In this document: piece by piece, positions 49,636-61,799 of the stretch | How the letters are laid out: each line of letters starts with the position of its first letter | How positions within the stretch are numbered: the stretch's first letter is position 1 | From: Plectrocnemia conspersa | Taxonomy: Eukaryota > Arthropoda > Insecta > Trichoptera > Polycentropodidae | Length of the DNA: 64,000 nt | NCBI GenBank assembly: GCA_009617715.1 | Contig: VTFK01000264.1 | Span: 620,001-684,000 of the forward strand | Reading direction: 5' to 3' | Notes under the pieces: model-generated | Databases searched by the model: none | Told to the model about the DNA's origin: nothing | What the model saw: the letters and a program-made list of their open reading frames with translations, nothing else | Made by a program: the position numbers and the translations under genes

Positions 49636-51330
49636 TTGTCACATTCAAGTCTCTCTCTCTCTTCTACCTGTTGAGACAATAATAATTAGTCGTAGACCCT
49701 AGAGAAGAGACAGCATTAAGCATTTTATAAATAAAATAACATTATTTCAAATATTAATAGAAGATACTATTTGAAGACACTGGTGCAAAAAGTGAGTCAA
49801 AAAAACATCGAGAAGAATATCCAGCATTTTTACATAGTAAACAATATATTTTGACTGCCTACATAATTATATAAAATAAATCGAATACGAATAGGATCCT
49901 GATCAAAAAAAAATACATTCGCTTTGACAAGATTGACGCATATATCAAAAAGGAGAAACCATGAATATATGTATATGTATATAATGTACAAAATATTAGC
50001 TAGCCCACCCATCCTTATATAAGTGTTCATTTTAGTATTTTATCAAGTTAAATATATATATATCACATTTAAAAAAATGTTCAGTTGTACTCTAGCACCT
50101 AGGAGAAATGCCATACGTTTAAAAATGCTCAGTTATGCTCTATAACCCTAGAAAAAATATAGAAATCCCTACCTAGCTCACCTTTTCCTGACTAGACCAA
50201 ATTATGAAACCAATTCTGTAACTTTTAGGGCTTACTTGTATTAATGTAACACTAGATTTACAGATATAAGCCCGTGAATTTGACGGCTGTCATTAAAAAT
50301 AGGTATATAGGGACCAGATTTAGTGCTAATATATTTGCATTGTTCGAATATAAAAACGCAGAAAAAATACTGTGATACAAATCAAGTCAGGTTCTGTAAA
50401 TCTAGTGTTAAGTAAGGTTATATTTGTGTACTCTTACTCGTTCTGATGCATGTGACAATAATAGTAATCTTGAACTAAATACATGGTACATAAGAGAGAA
50501 TCTAATAAAATACCATTGTCTGAAATCCATGCTGAATTTATTTGGTACTTCTGTTAGTTTGTGTTAAATCCACACAAACGCTGGTATTTTATAATTACAG
50601 ATAATTAGATCATTGTTTGATAGAAAAAATTATCTTGGATTAATGTCGCGGGAACACATGAATTGACATTGCGATGACAAAGCTATTGCCACATCATCAG
50701 AAGAATAATCCAAATGGACAACAAAGAGGATAAGTCTATAAATCATTGAAAAGCTCCAAATCTAATAAGACTGTACAGGACAAAACAAGACTAGATTTGA
50801 ATAACGTTATTTTAAAGTACACGAATGCATAACTTGTTAATTTGGAGTAGTTTAATACTAAAAAAATATATAAAAGAGAGTAACCCCCTTTTTATACCAG
50901 TGTTTTCATTTAAACTTTATTTTCTAAATTATCATACAATGTACATATTGCTTCATAAAAGTACAATTGAATTTTACAGTTTCAGAAAAAACTTTTCACT
51001 TAAATATAGTCATAGAAATTAACATATTGAAAAGGTTCTTGGATGTAACATAAATACATAAATAAACTAAATATAAATTTTTGCAAGTATATTTAAATAT
51101 TTTAAAAGCATTTTGTTAAATTAAACTCAATAAAGTTTAGTCTCTCAAAATCATATTTTGATATAATATGGCACAAATAAACCGAGTAAGTTAAATAAAG
51201 CCTCAGTTAGTCATTAATTTAAACATTATTTTAACAAACACAATTATTTATTGAAAAGCCCGAATGAAAAACCTAAAGACTAAAGAAAAGAAAGTCTTCC
51301 TTGCTGATTGTGGGACTCTTGTAGAATGTA
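49636..51330. other. Spacer between miR-71 and the miR-2 hairpins
   Basis: About 1.7 kb of AT-rich DNA with no recognised gene or transposon. Further, more diverged hairpins could lie here but none was seen. Confidence 0.45.
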
Positions 51331-51410
51331 GCATGTGCCACATGAAAGACAAGGTAGTGAGAATTAACTTCAATCATATCACTACCCATGTCTTTCACCA
51401 AGCGACATGC
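51331..51410 (-). ncRNA. mir-71 precursor
   Basis: 5p begins TGAAAGACATGGGTAGTGAT (51397 downward), matching miR-71, a microRNA of protostomes lost in vertebrates and drosophilids. The 3p arm begins TCTCACTACCTTGTCTTTCA (51362 downward), its expected partner. The loop is about 13 nt, and the outer stem GCATGT / ACATGC extends pairing. miR-71 heads the miR-71/2 cluster in most insects, consistent with its place here. Confidence 0.96.
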
Positions 51411-52739
51411 TTTTGGCCAAAACCACACCGTAATATCTAAATTTGAAAATGTTCATATTTTTAAACAGCTCTTTCTTTATAAATTTAGTAATACTTAAAT
51501 GTATGTATATAAAAAATTAACCTAACGTTTTATGTATAAATAATACTACCCCAGTGAAATTAGAGATAATGAAATGTTTTTTTGTCCTCTTAATTCTAAC
51601 ATGCAAACCATTTTGTCATTTTTTTATATTTCGCATTTAGATTTAGAACTACCTGATACACTTTTATTTCATTGAAAAAGTTAATCTTTGAATGAAACAA
51701 AATATGTACATATTACCAATTACACGTGGAATTTGATTGTGAGAACAAATTTGAAACAAAATGACTTGCAAGGGTTAAAACTAGCCAATGATATTTACCC
51801 ACAGATTTTTTTGCAATTTATTTATTAATGTTTAATTTTAAGTTGTTAGTCTCAATATCTAATATCTACATTACCATACTAATATTAGGCTTAACAAGTC
51901 GAACTGTTAGTCAAATCATCTTTAATGTAATTATTTTGATACAAACAAATAGTAAATTATTTGTTACTATTATAAAAGGATTAAATAAATAACTGAGAAT
52001 TTATGTTTATAAGCTTTTCTACAACTTGAATGAAACGAATCCAATGAAAATGATAAACTAAACGTATGTTTAACCTCGTAACTGGGCATGACACCTAAAG
52101 GCGTTGTTATTATATTTAATACATAACGGGCGTGACGCAAAAAGTCGCCACAGAACTTTAGAAAGTGTTTTTAACATAAGGGACGAATTTTGTCATACCT
52201 TATATTATATCATCACAAGTCAGTGCAAGACCATTCTGTGACGAATAGTATAGTTATCCCGCTCTGCATTTTGTTTACTTCATGAAGGGTAAATCGAACG
52301 TTTAAGTTTGATGGTTTAGAATCAGCAGTAATAAGAAACTGCCCAACTAAGAGGTTAAGAAATGTGAAAAGTTTAATTCACAAATTTCAATATAAATGAT
52401 GAGATAATATATGCGTATTTGTGTTACATAATATGTCCTTCATTTGGTGATATAAATATAATCTTTAATTCGCAATATATATTAATTGAAAATAATGAGA
52501 TTAGATTATTTTAGTAGGTCATTTATTGATGCATGAGATCAGTTACCCTACATAAATTAATGATTATATTAATAAATATTGTTTTAATAAATGTTTATGG
52601 TTTTACGAGTAAATGGAATTGTAGAACGTCATAAATGAATGAATTTAATAAGCCGTCATGCATTGAAATATATGAATAAAATTGATAAGGTTTTAAACTA
52701 GTATTTAATAATCGAAACTGATATAAGATTAGAAATAAA
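51411..52739. other. Upstream of miR-71, gene-free
   Basis: AT-rich. Expected to include part of the primary microRNA transcript or its promoter, but no specific signal is supported. Confidence 0.35.
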
Positions 52740-52749
52740 ATTTAAATTG

Positions 52750-52885
52750 CTTTTTAGTTCCTTTCGCTTGTCAAAATCTGATATAGCAGCTCTTGCTACT
52801 TTAGCTAAGAAAGAATTGAATACACCAGACTGTAAGATATTTGCTTCAGAGGCAAATAACATTTTCCCTCCAAGGGTTAAGTAAT
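52750..52885 (+). pseudogene. Possible hAT C-terminal fragment
   Basis: The plus strand reads RLSKSDIAALATLAKKELNT then PDCKIFASEANNIFPPRVK and a stop. The pattern 'LAKKELNTP....ASE' resembles the start of the hATC domain (LAxxyLxxPxxSxxSE). Short and isolated, so tentative; an acceptor-like 'tttttag' precedes it. Confidence 0.35.
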
Positions 52886-55379
52886 ATAGAGATAATTAAC
52901 ATTCATGTTACATAGTTAATTTCCCCTAATATTTTTAATTCATGTTCAGAATTCCACTAAATAGAAAAATACCATATAATTGTCGATTCTGTCACAAAAC
53001 ATTAGATTGAATCAATCACAAATTAGTGATGGTAGTATTATTTATAAAATAATCTCAGTAAAAACTGCATTAATAATAGATAATAAAGTTGGTTTCAAAC
53101 TAAAGAAGCATAAAAAATTTGCACATAAAAAAAATGGCTTCTATAAATATAATTTATTGTTGATGTTGCACAAATCTAAAACAGTGCCAGTAATTGAATC
53201 TGAAGTGAAGATAAACATTATAATTTGAAAACCAAAGATGGCGAGATGGTTTATTAAATACAGCAATAACTTTTTTGTTTCCTGAGATTTTTTAATCCCT
53301 AATAAATTGATTTTTTTTAAATTATGACACTAAATATAATATATTGCTATTGCATAAAGAAGCAGATTAGTATATAATTGATTCAATACAACACTGCTTA
53401 ATTTTCGTATTCGATAGTTTTTTAATGCTGTATCCAAGCGAACTATCTAGCAGCGAACTATCAAAATTTCTCTTCTGCATATTTCTCAATATCAATTTTC
53501 ATAGCTGTGGATCAATTTAGTTATTTAGATCCATTAATCACTTGCACTAGGATAGTTGTATAATATTTGTATATTATAACATTTCCAATCACAACACTGT
53601 ATTTTTGTTTTGTTTTATGCACATTTTTTCACTTATTACACTATCGTTTATCACTGCATTTCGGAGTTTATGGTTGACTGTCAATCTCGATCTGTAAAAA
53701 AATAAAATATCAATGTAGTTTTGTTGTTTAAAAACATAGTAAGCTCGCTGTTTCGCATGTGCAAATTTATATTTAAAGCAGTGGCAAAGTGATTATACAT
53801 TTTTTACTAGAGAAATTCTTCTTCGGTCGCGCTTAAGATAGTTCGTGTCCAATGCATCTGTAACAAATAAATAAAAAATTATTGGTAAATGTGAATAAGA
53901 GACTAAAACTTATTTAGTAAATAAATTCGCAGGTACGATTCTTGGAAAATATATAAATTAACAGTTAGCTTATAAATCAATAGTGTATGCAGCGCGAGAC
54001 GCAAAAAAATAACCATAAAGTAGGTTAGTCTGATACTTTATATGATATAATACTGAAACCAAAGGCTTGATTCATACGCGCGTATTGCAAAAAAATTAGT
54101 ATTTTTTAGTCCTCCAACTACACGCACTAATTTACTGTTTTATACATAAATTATGTAATATATTATAAAATATATAAATTACTTAATAAAATAAATACAT
54201 AACTACGAATAATGGGTTTAGATACTGTGCATCATATGATGCTTTTTCTTTTAACACATTATGGCCTGCCATTTTCACAGAATTGTAAATACATATTGTC
54301 ATCTTTGGATAAAATTTTAAATCTTTTACATTATTTTTAATACTAGAAAATGCGTTTACGAAATCACTGCGAATTTTCGTTATGACGCAAAAAGGGGCGA
54401 GGATCATAATGTGTTAGTAAAGGTTTGATAAGTGTGACATTGTTAATTCCAACGAATTATGCCAGGAGGACAATAGCCTTCTGCTATTTACTGCAATTAA
54501 ATTTTTAAATCTTATATCAATTGTAAAAATACGATTGAACATACTATAAAGTCTAAAACTAATGATTGAACCTAACGACAGTGACTGGAAATAAACGAAA
54601 CTAAAGTAAAGCAACCACAGAGATAAACGAAATTAAAATGGAGGCCTATTGCTAATCCATGTAATCTTCTGTCTCCAGGGTTGATCTAATGAGCATTGAA
54701 AAAATAACAATAAAATGCACACATTATAAAAAGCATCTATAAATGTGTCGCCTTTAATCCATTGGCTAAGAGGATTATGGCATTGTTAAAGCTTCTTAGA
54801 ATTGACGGGAAAGCATGGTGCAAGAATAAATAATAGCACAATATAAGCTGGGGGGGAGGAGCGAACGAAGGAAGCCTTTCAAAATTCATAGTGTTTTATG
54901 AGCGCAACCTTATGTTGCTATTTGATCGATCAGGCTGACCTTTTTTCCGCACCGACACACATACGTACATTTTTTTACGCGCGCGAGATGCAAGGAATTT
55001 TCGCACGCGACTTGCTTTCTCCGAGATGCCGGATGCTGCGATGAAAAAAATATCCAATATCTGTGCGCGTGGTGGTGTTCATTCATGGTCAAGTACATAT
55101 CGAGCACTAGAGCGTTCTGTACATACACCATCCAATCTTTTGCTACCTATAACAATACCGCCAATGCGTGATTATGATTGACATGCGAATTTGGTGATCT
55201 AAATTTTTCCATGATGCCTACCAATCTAAAAACTTTATTTCTGACAGTTCATAGTAATGAAACTGCAATAGAATTCTAATATTATATACGGAGTGACACG
55301 AGATGAAAATTTAATTTTGTAGTTCAAGACCGTCCTCATTGCGATGTGATAAACGATCCAGTAGAACAGGCCTGCCAAA
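52886..55379. other. Gene-free stretch with a CpG-richer block
   Basis: Mostly AT-rich. 54900-55140 is GC- and CpG-richer ('acgcgcgcgag', 'gcacgcgac') and could be a promoter or an exon of either strand; no homology seen. Confidence 0.35.
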
Positions 55380-57250
55380 ATAAAAAAAAAAATCGCCTCG
55401 AATTTTTGTTCAATTCGAGATGCTGGTGAGCGCTAAAAAAAGGTCACCTCGGAAATGGTTGTTCATAAAATGTACTCGAGGTGTGGCCTTTTTTTTAAAC
55501 TCCGACCCGCATCCATAAACGAAATTTTTTTAGAAGACCTTTTTTCCCAGGGCGCTGAATATCATTGAAATATGAATGACTTGAAATTGTTTAGGCCGCC
55601 AAATAGTTTATTGTGGGTCGCGAGTTTGACAAGCCTGCTGTAGAATATCCATAGGAATAAGGCAATTGCTTGACAATTCAAAAAATTTTATTTCATAATG
55701 TAGTGTCGACTTTTGGTCTCGTGAAACGACAAGTATAAAATGCTGTAAATGTGAGTTGAATATAGTACTCTCGTTCATCTCTTTTAATTTAAATGATTTT
55801 ACAGAGTATAAAATTCAATCTTATTCTTCGTTTCTAATAAGAAAAAAGGGACAAATTTGAGCAATAAATTAAGGTTTTTATGTTTCGACCGCAGGAAGAC
55901 GGAAATGAGAGTGTGACGAATTATTCCTCTGCGACTAAATGCTTGCAAGTTATACAGGGAACGATTTTTTTGAAATGGTTTGCTTGAGTGCATCTTGTTC
56001 TATAGACCTGATACCATTTTGATGGGTTTCTGTACAGATCTTGTCAGTTTTATCCCAGCTTTCAAAACGATTCGACGAATTTTGTTCGCACGCGAAACTT
56101 ATTTTTTATGAAAAAACTAATTGAAAAATGGGAAGAACCGCCGATAAAACTAGCACAGGTACGCACGTCTGGGCCTTCTGTGCTAGTTTTATCGGCTAGT
56201 TGGATCGTCTTATAGTGTCAAGCAAGCGGAAGACAATATAAGTAAATATCCGGAGAAATTCAAGGACAAATCGTCACAGTGTGCTCTGAAAATATATCCG
56301 TGTCCAACGTAAAAAGGCGTATACCTGAGGCAAGCCTACGAGGGTATGTAGCAGACAAAAAAAAACACTAAATAAGACGAAACGATTAGCTTGGGCCAAA
56401 GCCAACCGAAATTAGTCAACAACTGAACAAAATTTGAACTTTTGGATCCAAACGCCGAATTGTCGTCCGACGCACCCATTTCCATCTTGGTGTGGGGATT
56501 CTTCTGTGCAAATGTAGTGGGCAAACTTGTAAAAATTGAAGGTATTTTTAAAAAAGAAGATTGCAAAACAGTCGATGCTACCTGCAGGACTTCAGCTGAT
56601 TGGCTCAGGTTTCATCTTTCAACAAGATAATGATCCGAAGCATTCTTCCACTCTGTGTAGTCAATTTTTACAAAATTTGAAGGAAACAACTTTTAAAAAA
56701 ATATGACTTGGCCATCACAATCGCCCGATCTAAATCCTATCGAGTTGCTGTGCGATGAGCTGGACAGGCAAATTAGAGTTCGTCGTGTATCCAGTGTTAA
56801 AAATTGTAGAAAAAGAGTGGAAAGCACTATTTACCGAAACGTTACAGAAAATTGTGGATCAAATACCCAGAATTTGCGAAACAATAATTTTTTTTTTTTT
56901 TTTTTATTTCTTATATTAGACATTTTAGTTTTTTATTTAATCTTTTTAAAAAAATTATACTTAAAAATCTGCTTGTCTCATAACTAATGAACAGGAGTGT
57001 AAATAAGATGACTAGACGTCCCCCTTTGAGGAAGATTGTCCGCCTTGAACAAAAATGTCGGAGGTGACCGTTTTTAGCTTCCGCAGCAACCTGTCTTCCT
57101 TTTACCATTCTCGTAAAAAAATTCCGAAATGATCTTTGAACAAAAATTACAGAAATAACATTTTTTTATATCCCAAAACAATTTGTCCTTCTCGAATAAA
57201 AATGACAGAGATGGCCTTTTTACTTTTAGTGTCCTTTGATATTTTCAAAA
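55380..57250 (+). mobile_element. Tc1-like element with decayed inverted repeats
   Basis: Left arm about 55380-55560 and right arm about 57000-57250 share inverted similarity: 'aaaaaggtcacctcggaaa.g.ttgttca' near 55440-55470 against 'ttgaacaaaaatgtcggaggtgacc' near 57046-57070. Each arm has more than one such motif, as in IR/DR-type Tc1 elements. The transposase lies between. Outer ends and the TA target could not be fixed. Confidence 0.55.
56128..56884 (+). pseudogene. Tc1-like transposase, inactivated
   Basis: A DDE integrase-like enzyme that cuts and pastes at TA. Opens at MGRTADKTSTG (56128), typical for Tc1 transposases. It continues with RLAWAKAN, then SSDAPISILVWGFFCANVVG, IFQQDNDPKHSS (second catalytic Asp) and, in another frame, MTWPSQSPDLNPIELLCDEL with the third acidic residue. 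Stops and frameshifts occur near 56210, 56330, 56410, 56520-56600 and 56700. A 19-bp hairpin (56140-56196) interrupts the N-terminal DNA-binding region. Confidence 0.85.
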
Positions 57251-57329
57251 TTTGGTCACCTTCATATAAATCACAATACGGTTGTCGACTGGAACAATTA
57301 CTTACGAAATGTGTGTGTGTGTTGGAACA

Positions 57330-57702
57330 TCTATGATCGGGGGTGAAGATTGACGAGAGCCTATTTGTTGGATTTTATCTCAACAATGGATATTTGGAAG
57401 ACTGTCGTGAGACGATGGATTGCTTTGTCGTATGTGACCGCTCCGCTGAAACTCTGGCCGATTATAGGGCTCGATCATTACTACCGATTTATGGCGGAGC
57501 ATACAATAATATTACATCAATTGGGTTTGAACATCAAACGGTTAACTATCGGCTTCATTTCGTCGACCCCGCACACTCGCAAATACTCAACAAGTGGAGC
57601 GTAGGTGTTGGCTCGGTGAAATGGGGCAATAAGAGAAGACATAAAAGTCCTGTCCATCGCGATCCTTTTCAAACCATTCTAGATAATATAGCCTCATTTT
57701 GA
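57330..57702 (+). pseudogene. Merlin (ISXO2-like) transposase C-terminal fragment
   Basis: The frame from 57343 reads KIDESLFVGFYLN, then DRSAETLADY, YGGAYNNITSIGFEHQTVNY, FVDPAHSQ and GSVKWGNKRRHKSPVHRDPF, in the order seen in the ISXO2-like domain of Merlin transposases (EIDES..., DRSAETLLP, H(E/Q)TVNHS..FVDP...HTQ.IE..W...K..NK). The HTQxIExxW catalytic segment is damaged (HSQILNKWSVGVG). The N-terminal half is absent or hidden by the preceding Tc1 right arm. Confidence 0.75.
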
Positions 57703-57747
57703 TCGCCTCAAATACAAAGTAAAAATAGTTTAGTTTATAATTTAAAC

Positions 57748-57880
57748 AGGGCTGTGAAGTCGGGGCATTTATTTACATGAAAATAAATAAATAGAATAAT
57801 TACAAATAAATTTAATATTTTAAGATTAACTTATCGAAATTTTTTGGACCTTGCGAAAAAGTCGGAGTCTGGAATAATTT
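57748..57880 (+). mobile_element. Possible hAT MITE remnant (CAGGGCTGTGAAGTCGG end)
   Basis: CAGGGCTGTGAAGTCGG at 57748 resembles the terminus of a common insect hAT MITE. An internal 'aaaagtcggagtctgga' near 57850 fits its repeated GTCGGAGTC motif. The opposite end was not found. Confidence 0.4.
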
Positions 57881-58006
57881 CAAAAATATAAATATATAAT
57901 TTAAATAAAAAACATTAACATATATTTTTGGACGTTATCTTGCCGATTGTATTATTAGTGTAATTTTGAATTAGCGCGCTAGTAAATAGGTTCCAATGCA
58001 CAGGCA

Positions 58007-59026
58007 CACTGTGGGGTATTTGCCCGATCTGGTCGGCCAAAAATATTTCTCCATAAGTGCTCTTTGTCAAATATATAATTTTATGTGTTAAAAAATACAT
58101 TATAGAAAATTTTTTTTTTAAAAAAACTTTTTTTTTATTTTTCATGAATTAATTCATGCAATATAATTTTAATAAGTATTTCTTAAATTGTAGGCCCGAG
58201 GAAGAGAAATTCCGTGTTGAACGGTCGTGAGAATTTCGCCGCGTCAAGTGTTAAAAATAAAAAATAAATGGTATATGTCACAAAGTTTGATATTAGCTGT
58301 TTTTTTAACAAGAAAATGTATTTGACTAGTATTTTATCATACTCGATATCGCTTTAATTTTTAAATATGTGATTATTTGGTGCTTCTAAGCAAATTTTTA
58401 TTTTATTTTATTAGTACGCGATCCACAATTTGAGGTTTACTGATTTTACCATGGTGATCATATTATTAAAAAATAACAATCACTATAAAACTGTATTTTA
58501 AATTTGACGTTAGCACGACACCTAATTAAAAAGTTATAATAGGTTAAAACATTTAGGTTCTAAGCCCCGTCCCATTTTTAAGAACAATGGTATGCAATGT
58601 GTTAAAAACCGCAAAAATCCGCAGCCACTTTTACATGTATCATAAAGAGAAAGACCTAAGCTTTATATTGTATATAAAATCTACATTAAAAAGTGGTGGG
58701 AAATATAACTAATGAACTCAAAATTTAAAAAAAAAAAATAGAAAAAAGTATTATAAAAAATGGTACTTATTCAAAACAATATTGTGTGTTTAATATGACA
58801 GCAACTGCAACAAAGAGCTATGAAACGTAGAAACACTTACCTACTTTATCAAAATCAATGGTTTGGATTTTTAACTGTACTCAAATAAAATAATAATACT
58901 TGTCAATTGTGTGGAGTGGGGGAATTGTTGATTTATCAGCTTTACAGAGCAACTTTTTTTTTTACCTGCGCTTAAATTTTCATAATCGACTTTTGGCCGC
59001 CCAGATCGAGCAAATACCCCACCGTG
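58007..59026. mobile_element. Transib-like non-autonomous element, complete
   Basis: 1020 bp. Termini CACTGTGGGGTATTTGCCCG (left) and the inverse of CACGGTGGGGTATTTGCTCG (right) continue as inverted repeats for about 36 bp. CACNRTG ends suit the Transib superfamily, relatives of RAG1. Flanks are AGGCA and AGGCG: a 5-bp duplication with one mismatch, as Transibs make GC-rich 5-bp duplications. The interior is non-coding and repeated, inverted, at 27616-28350. Confidence 0.7.
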
Positions 59027-61059
59027 AGGCGACGCGCTTATCAGTGTTACAAATTACGTGAAAATCTAGAAATATTAAATATATTTTATTAATGGTTTTG
59101 AACTTGGCTAAATATATTTCTTATCAATAATTTTAATATTACTTTCATGTTTATAGATGTCTATACAAGAGGAAAAATATTTATTTTTTCAATGATTAAT
59201 ACATATAAAAAATCAGTTAATATATACTACGTGTGTGTGGGCTCATTTAATTTTTAAATGGGAATGAAACACTATAATTATCAATTAATTACCTACGAAC
59301 ATCTTTAGATGTATCAACAGAAGCACGCCATCGCGTATCTATGACAATGAATAACCGATTTCTTGATCAGGATTTAAAAAAGTAATGATAAATTAAAACA
59401 AAATTTAAAAAAAATGATTGAACTTGTCTAAATATATTTGCTAGTTCATGAATCTTGATACGCGTAGAAATTTATTTATTTAATATTATGTAGAATACAC
59501 GTAACAACAATATTTAATTAACAATAATATTTTGAGGAGGATTTTCATAAACAAATAATAAGCTCATTATATTATTGTTCCATCAATTCAGTAAATTTCT
59601 ATTGAAATCTATCTAATTGATAGTGCTATTTACTTGTAAATGTTATTATATATTAATTGCAAACACAAAAATTCACTGTTGTTTGAAGTAAATTATAGCA
59701 ATTATTTAAGTAATTATAATGATTAAAAAATAACAGCCCCCTCTGATGACTGCCCGCTTTTCTCGCCTCGAGTAATTATACCGTTTTGAATGCTATGAGA
59801 GTTGCGCGATCGACCGATTTAGACGCTCTCTCGGAACGACTGAATGAACGAGACGAGCCGCCGGATAAAAATACGAGACTACTAATTGGGTTCGCGGACA
59901 CAATGCGATCACATCGCAGCATCCGGCGAAACGATTCCAATATCCGAAAAAAGTTATAAACGAAGGGCGATGAAATATTTAAACCAGCGGATTTTTATGT
60001 GAAAGTGAACACGTCCTTTAAAAGTAGATAGCGTTATAATTATAGATACTTTCAAGAACAGAAAACGTTTATTTAGTTAAAGCCATCCATTGTCATTGAT
60101 GAACTTTTTTTTAATAAATAAAAAAAAAACGGTTTAATAACTGCGCACTTCTATACCCAAATGGCAGATGCGAAACTTGTATGACGATGGAGTCAAGAAA
60201 CTCGTTCCCATGCTCACTAGCTTCATGATAGCTATGTAAAAAAAATATCTGAATTATATAAAATTACTTCTAATGCTTATATTTCAGTTAAAAAAAAAAC
60301 ACATTTATAAATCCGTTGATGGTAGTTATTATTAAAAATATAAATATAATAATAAACTGCGGAAGTTGTGAAAATGTTCGATTCGCGATGTGCTTACCGG
60401 TTAAAAGCGGGAGAAAAGAACAAAACTTGTATTGTTAGAATATATGTTCATAAACATTTACTATTTGGAGCAAATTTTGGAATCTAATTTACGACGTATA
60501 ACACAGTTGACCTTTTCGAAACTTCCAATAATGGTTATATTATATCACATTATTACTAAAGCGTTACGAATTCACACATATTTTTTAAAGCCACTCTAAT
60601 CGCTCACTTATCAAATTATTCTACGTGAGAATGTAAATAAATTTTAAAAAATATCTATTCGAAAATGGTTCACGCGATTTTAATTCCTATCGGTGGAATT
60701 ATAGAAGATTCGGAATCGGAAAATTGATTTGCTAAATTTCAAATTTATTGCCTGCCTGCTCCGCGCATAAAGATTCTATAAATCCATCTCTGAAAGAACA
60801 TATAAAATATTAGTTTAAATTTGGTTTATAAGATTTTTAAATAGTATTTGTAAATAAATAACGTTCCTTTAATGTATGATTGTAAGTTTGTCAAAGCTAC
60901 ATGCATTTCAAGTACATAATACGTTCGGTCGATGCACACCAGTTATTCCCAAAATAATTAATATTTAATCCTCTGCATAAGGTACATATAATACAGCACA
61001 AACTTGTACCTTAGCTATAATTTAACCGTCTAAACGACCCGAGACAGTGCTGTCGAACT
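59027..61059. other. Gene-free stretch with a CpG-richer block at 59740-59960
   Basis: 59740-59960 is GC-richer ('gcgcgatcgaccg', 'gacgagccgccgg') and may be a promoter or exon; nothing is recognised. The rest is AT-rich. Confidence 0.35.
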
Positions 61060-61236
61060 GTCTGCCAATGTGATGATGTTAAAGAGTTGCTGGAGTCACA
61101 TAGTCAGGTGCTGACAATCGACGAGCTTATAGAGATGTGTGAGCAAAACGACATTGAGGAATCTAACCCTTCAAAACCCAGCTTCGCCACAAAAACAGAT
61201 GACAATTACAAGCTTGAGAGGTCTCAGCTCTATTGA
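61060..61236 (+). pseudogene. Tigger/pogo-like transposase C-terminal fragment
   Basis: The plus frame reads CDDVKELLESHSQVLTIDEL then IEMCEQNDIEE. This resembles the stretch after the catalytic core of Tigger/pogo (CENP-B-like) proteins, which reads V.ELL..H...LT.E.L.E.......EE. Stop at about 61236. Short, so only moderately sure. Confidence 0.45.
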
Positions 61237-61475
61237 AAATGGTTTTAAAATCTTAAAAAGCATAACGAAGAGCGAATTACAACCACAAAACAAGGAATAA
61301 AAAAAAAGCTTGCTGTTAGATTTTATGAAGGCATTGAAATAACTTTTTCATGTAACTCAATTATTTTGTTGTATAAATAACTGCAATTCTATTAAATATT
61401 TTCCTATAAAAAACAGTGTTTTTGTTAGTCTTTAACATTTAGTTAGTATTACTGCATAGACCAGAAATGGTTAAC

Positions 61476-61735
61476 AGAAAAGGGATAGTATTTCATTACG
61501 ATAACGCACATGTGGCGATGGTGACCCAAGATAAGCTAAATGAATTGAATTGGGATGTTATCAAGCACTCACCCTATTCTCCAGACCTTGATCCTTCCTA
61601 TTATCATTTATTCAGATAACTGCAAAAATGCAATAGAGCAGGTAAAAACATCCAGAGTTTTGCTCTAATGGTATTAATAAATTAGAAAGGTGGGAGAATG
61701 GTATAAGAATCGATGGAAACTATGTTATTGATTAA
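61476..61735 (+). pseudogene. mariner transposase C-terminal fragment
   Basis: Reads RKGIVFHYDNAHVAMVTQDK, LNELNWDVIKHSPYSPDLDP and SYYHLFR, then a stop at 61617-61619. This is the mariner D,D34D core (HDNAxPH...W.VL.HPPYSPDLAPSDYHLF). The final catalytic Asp (PSDYH) is Tyr here. Out of frame downstream, LERWENGIRIDGNYVID matches the mariner C-terminus (LPERWQKVVEQNGKYI). Confidence 0.8.
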
Positions 61736-61799
61736 TAAATCAACAGAAAAAAAATTAAGTTCATATAAAAAAACGTCAAAACTTTTGCATGAACCCATC

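Noticed and set aside
55024..55045. Shared 13-mer cgcagcatccggc (inverted) with 59918-59930
   Set aside because: Flanking similarity is too weak to call a repeat; it may be coincidence.
57350..57604. 84-codon frame overlapping the Merlin fragment
   Set aside because: Out of frame with the ISXO2-like motifs and lacks any of its own.
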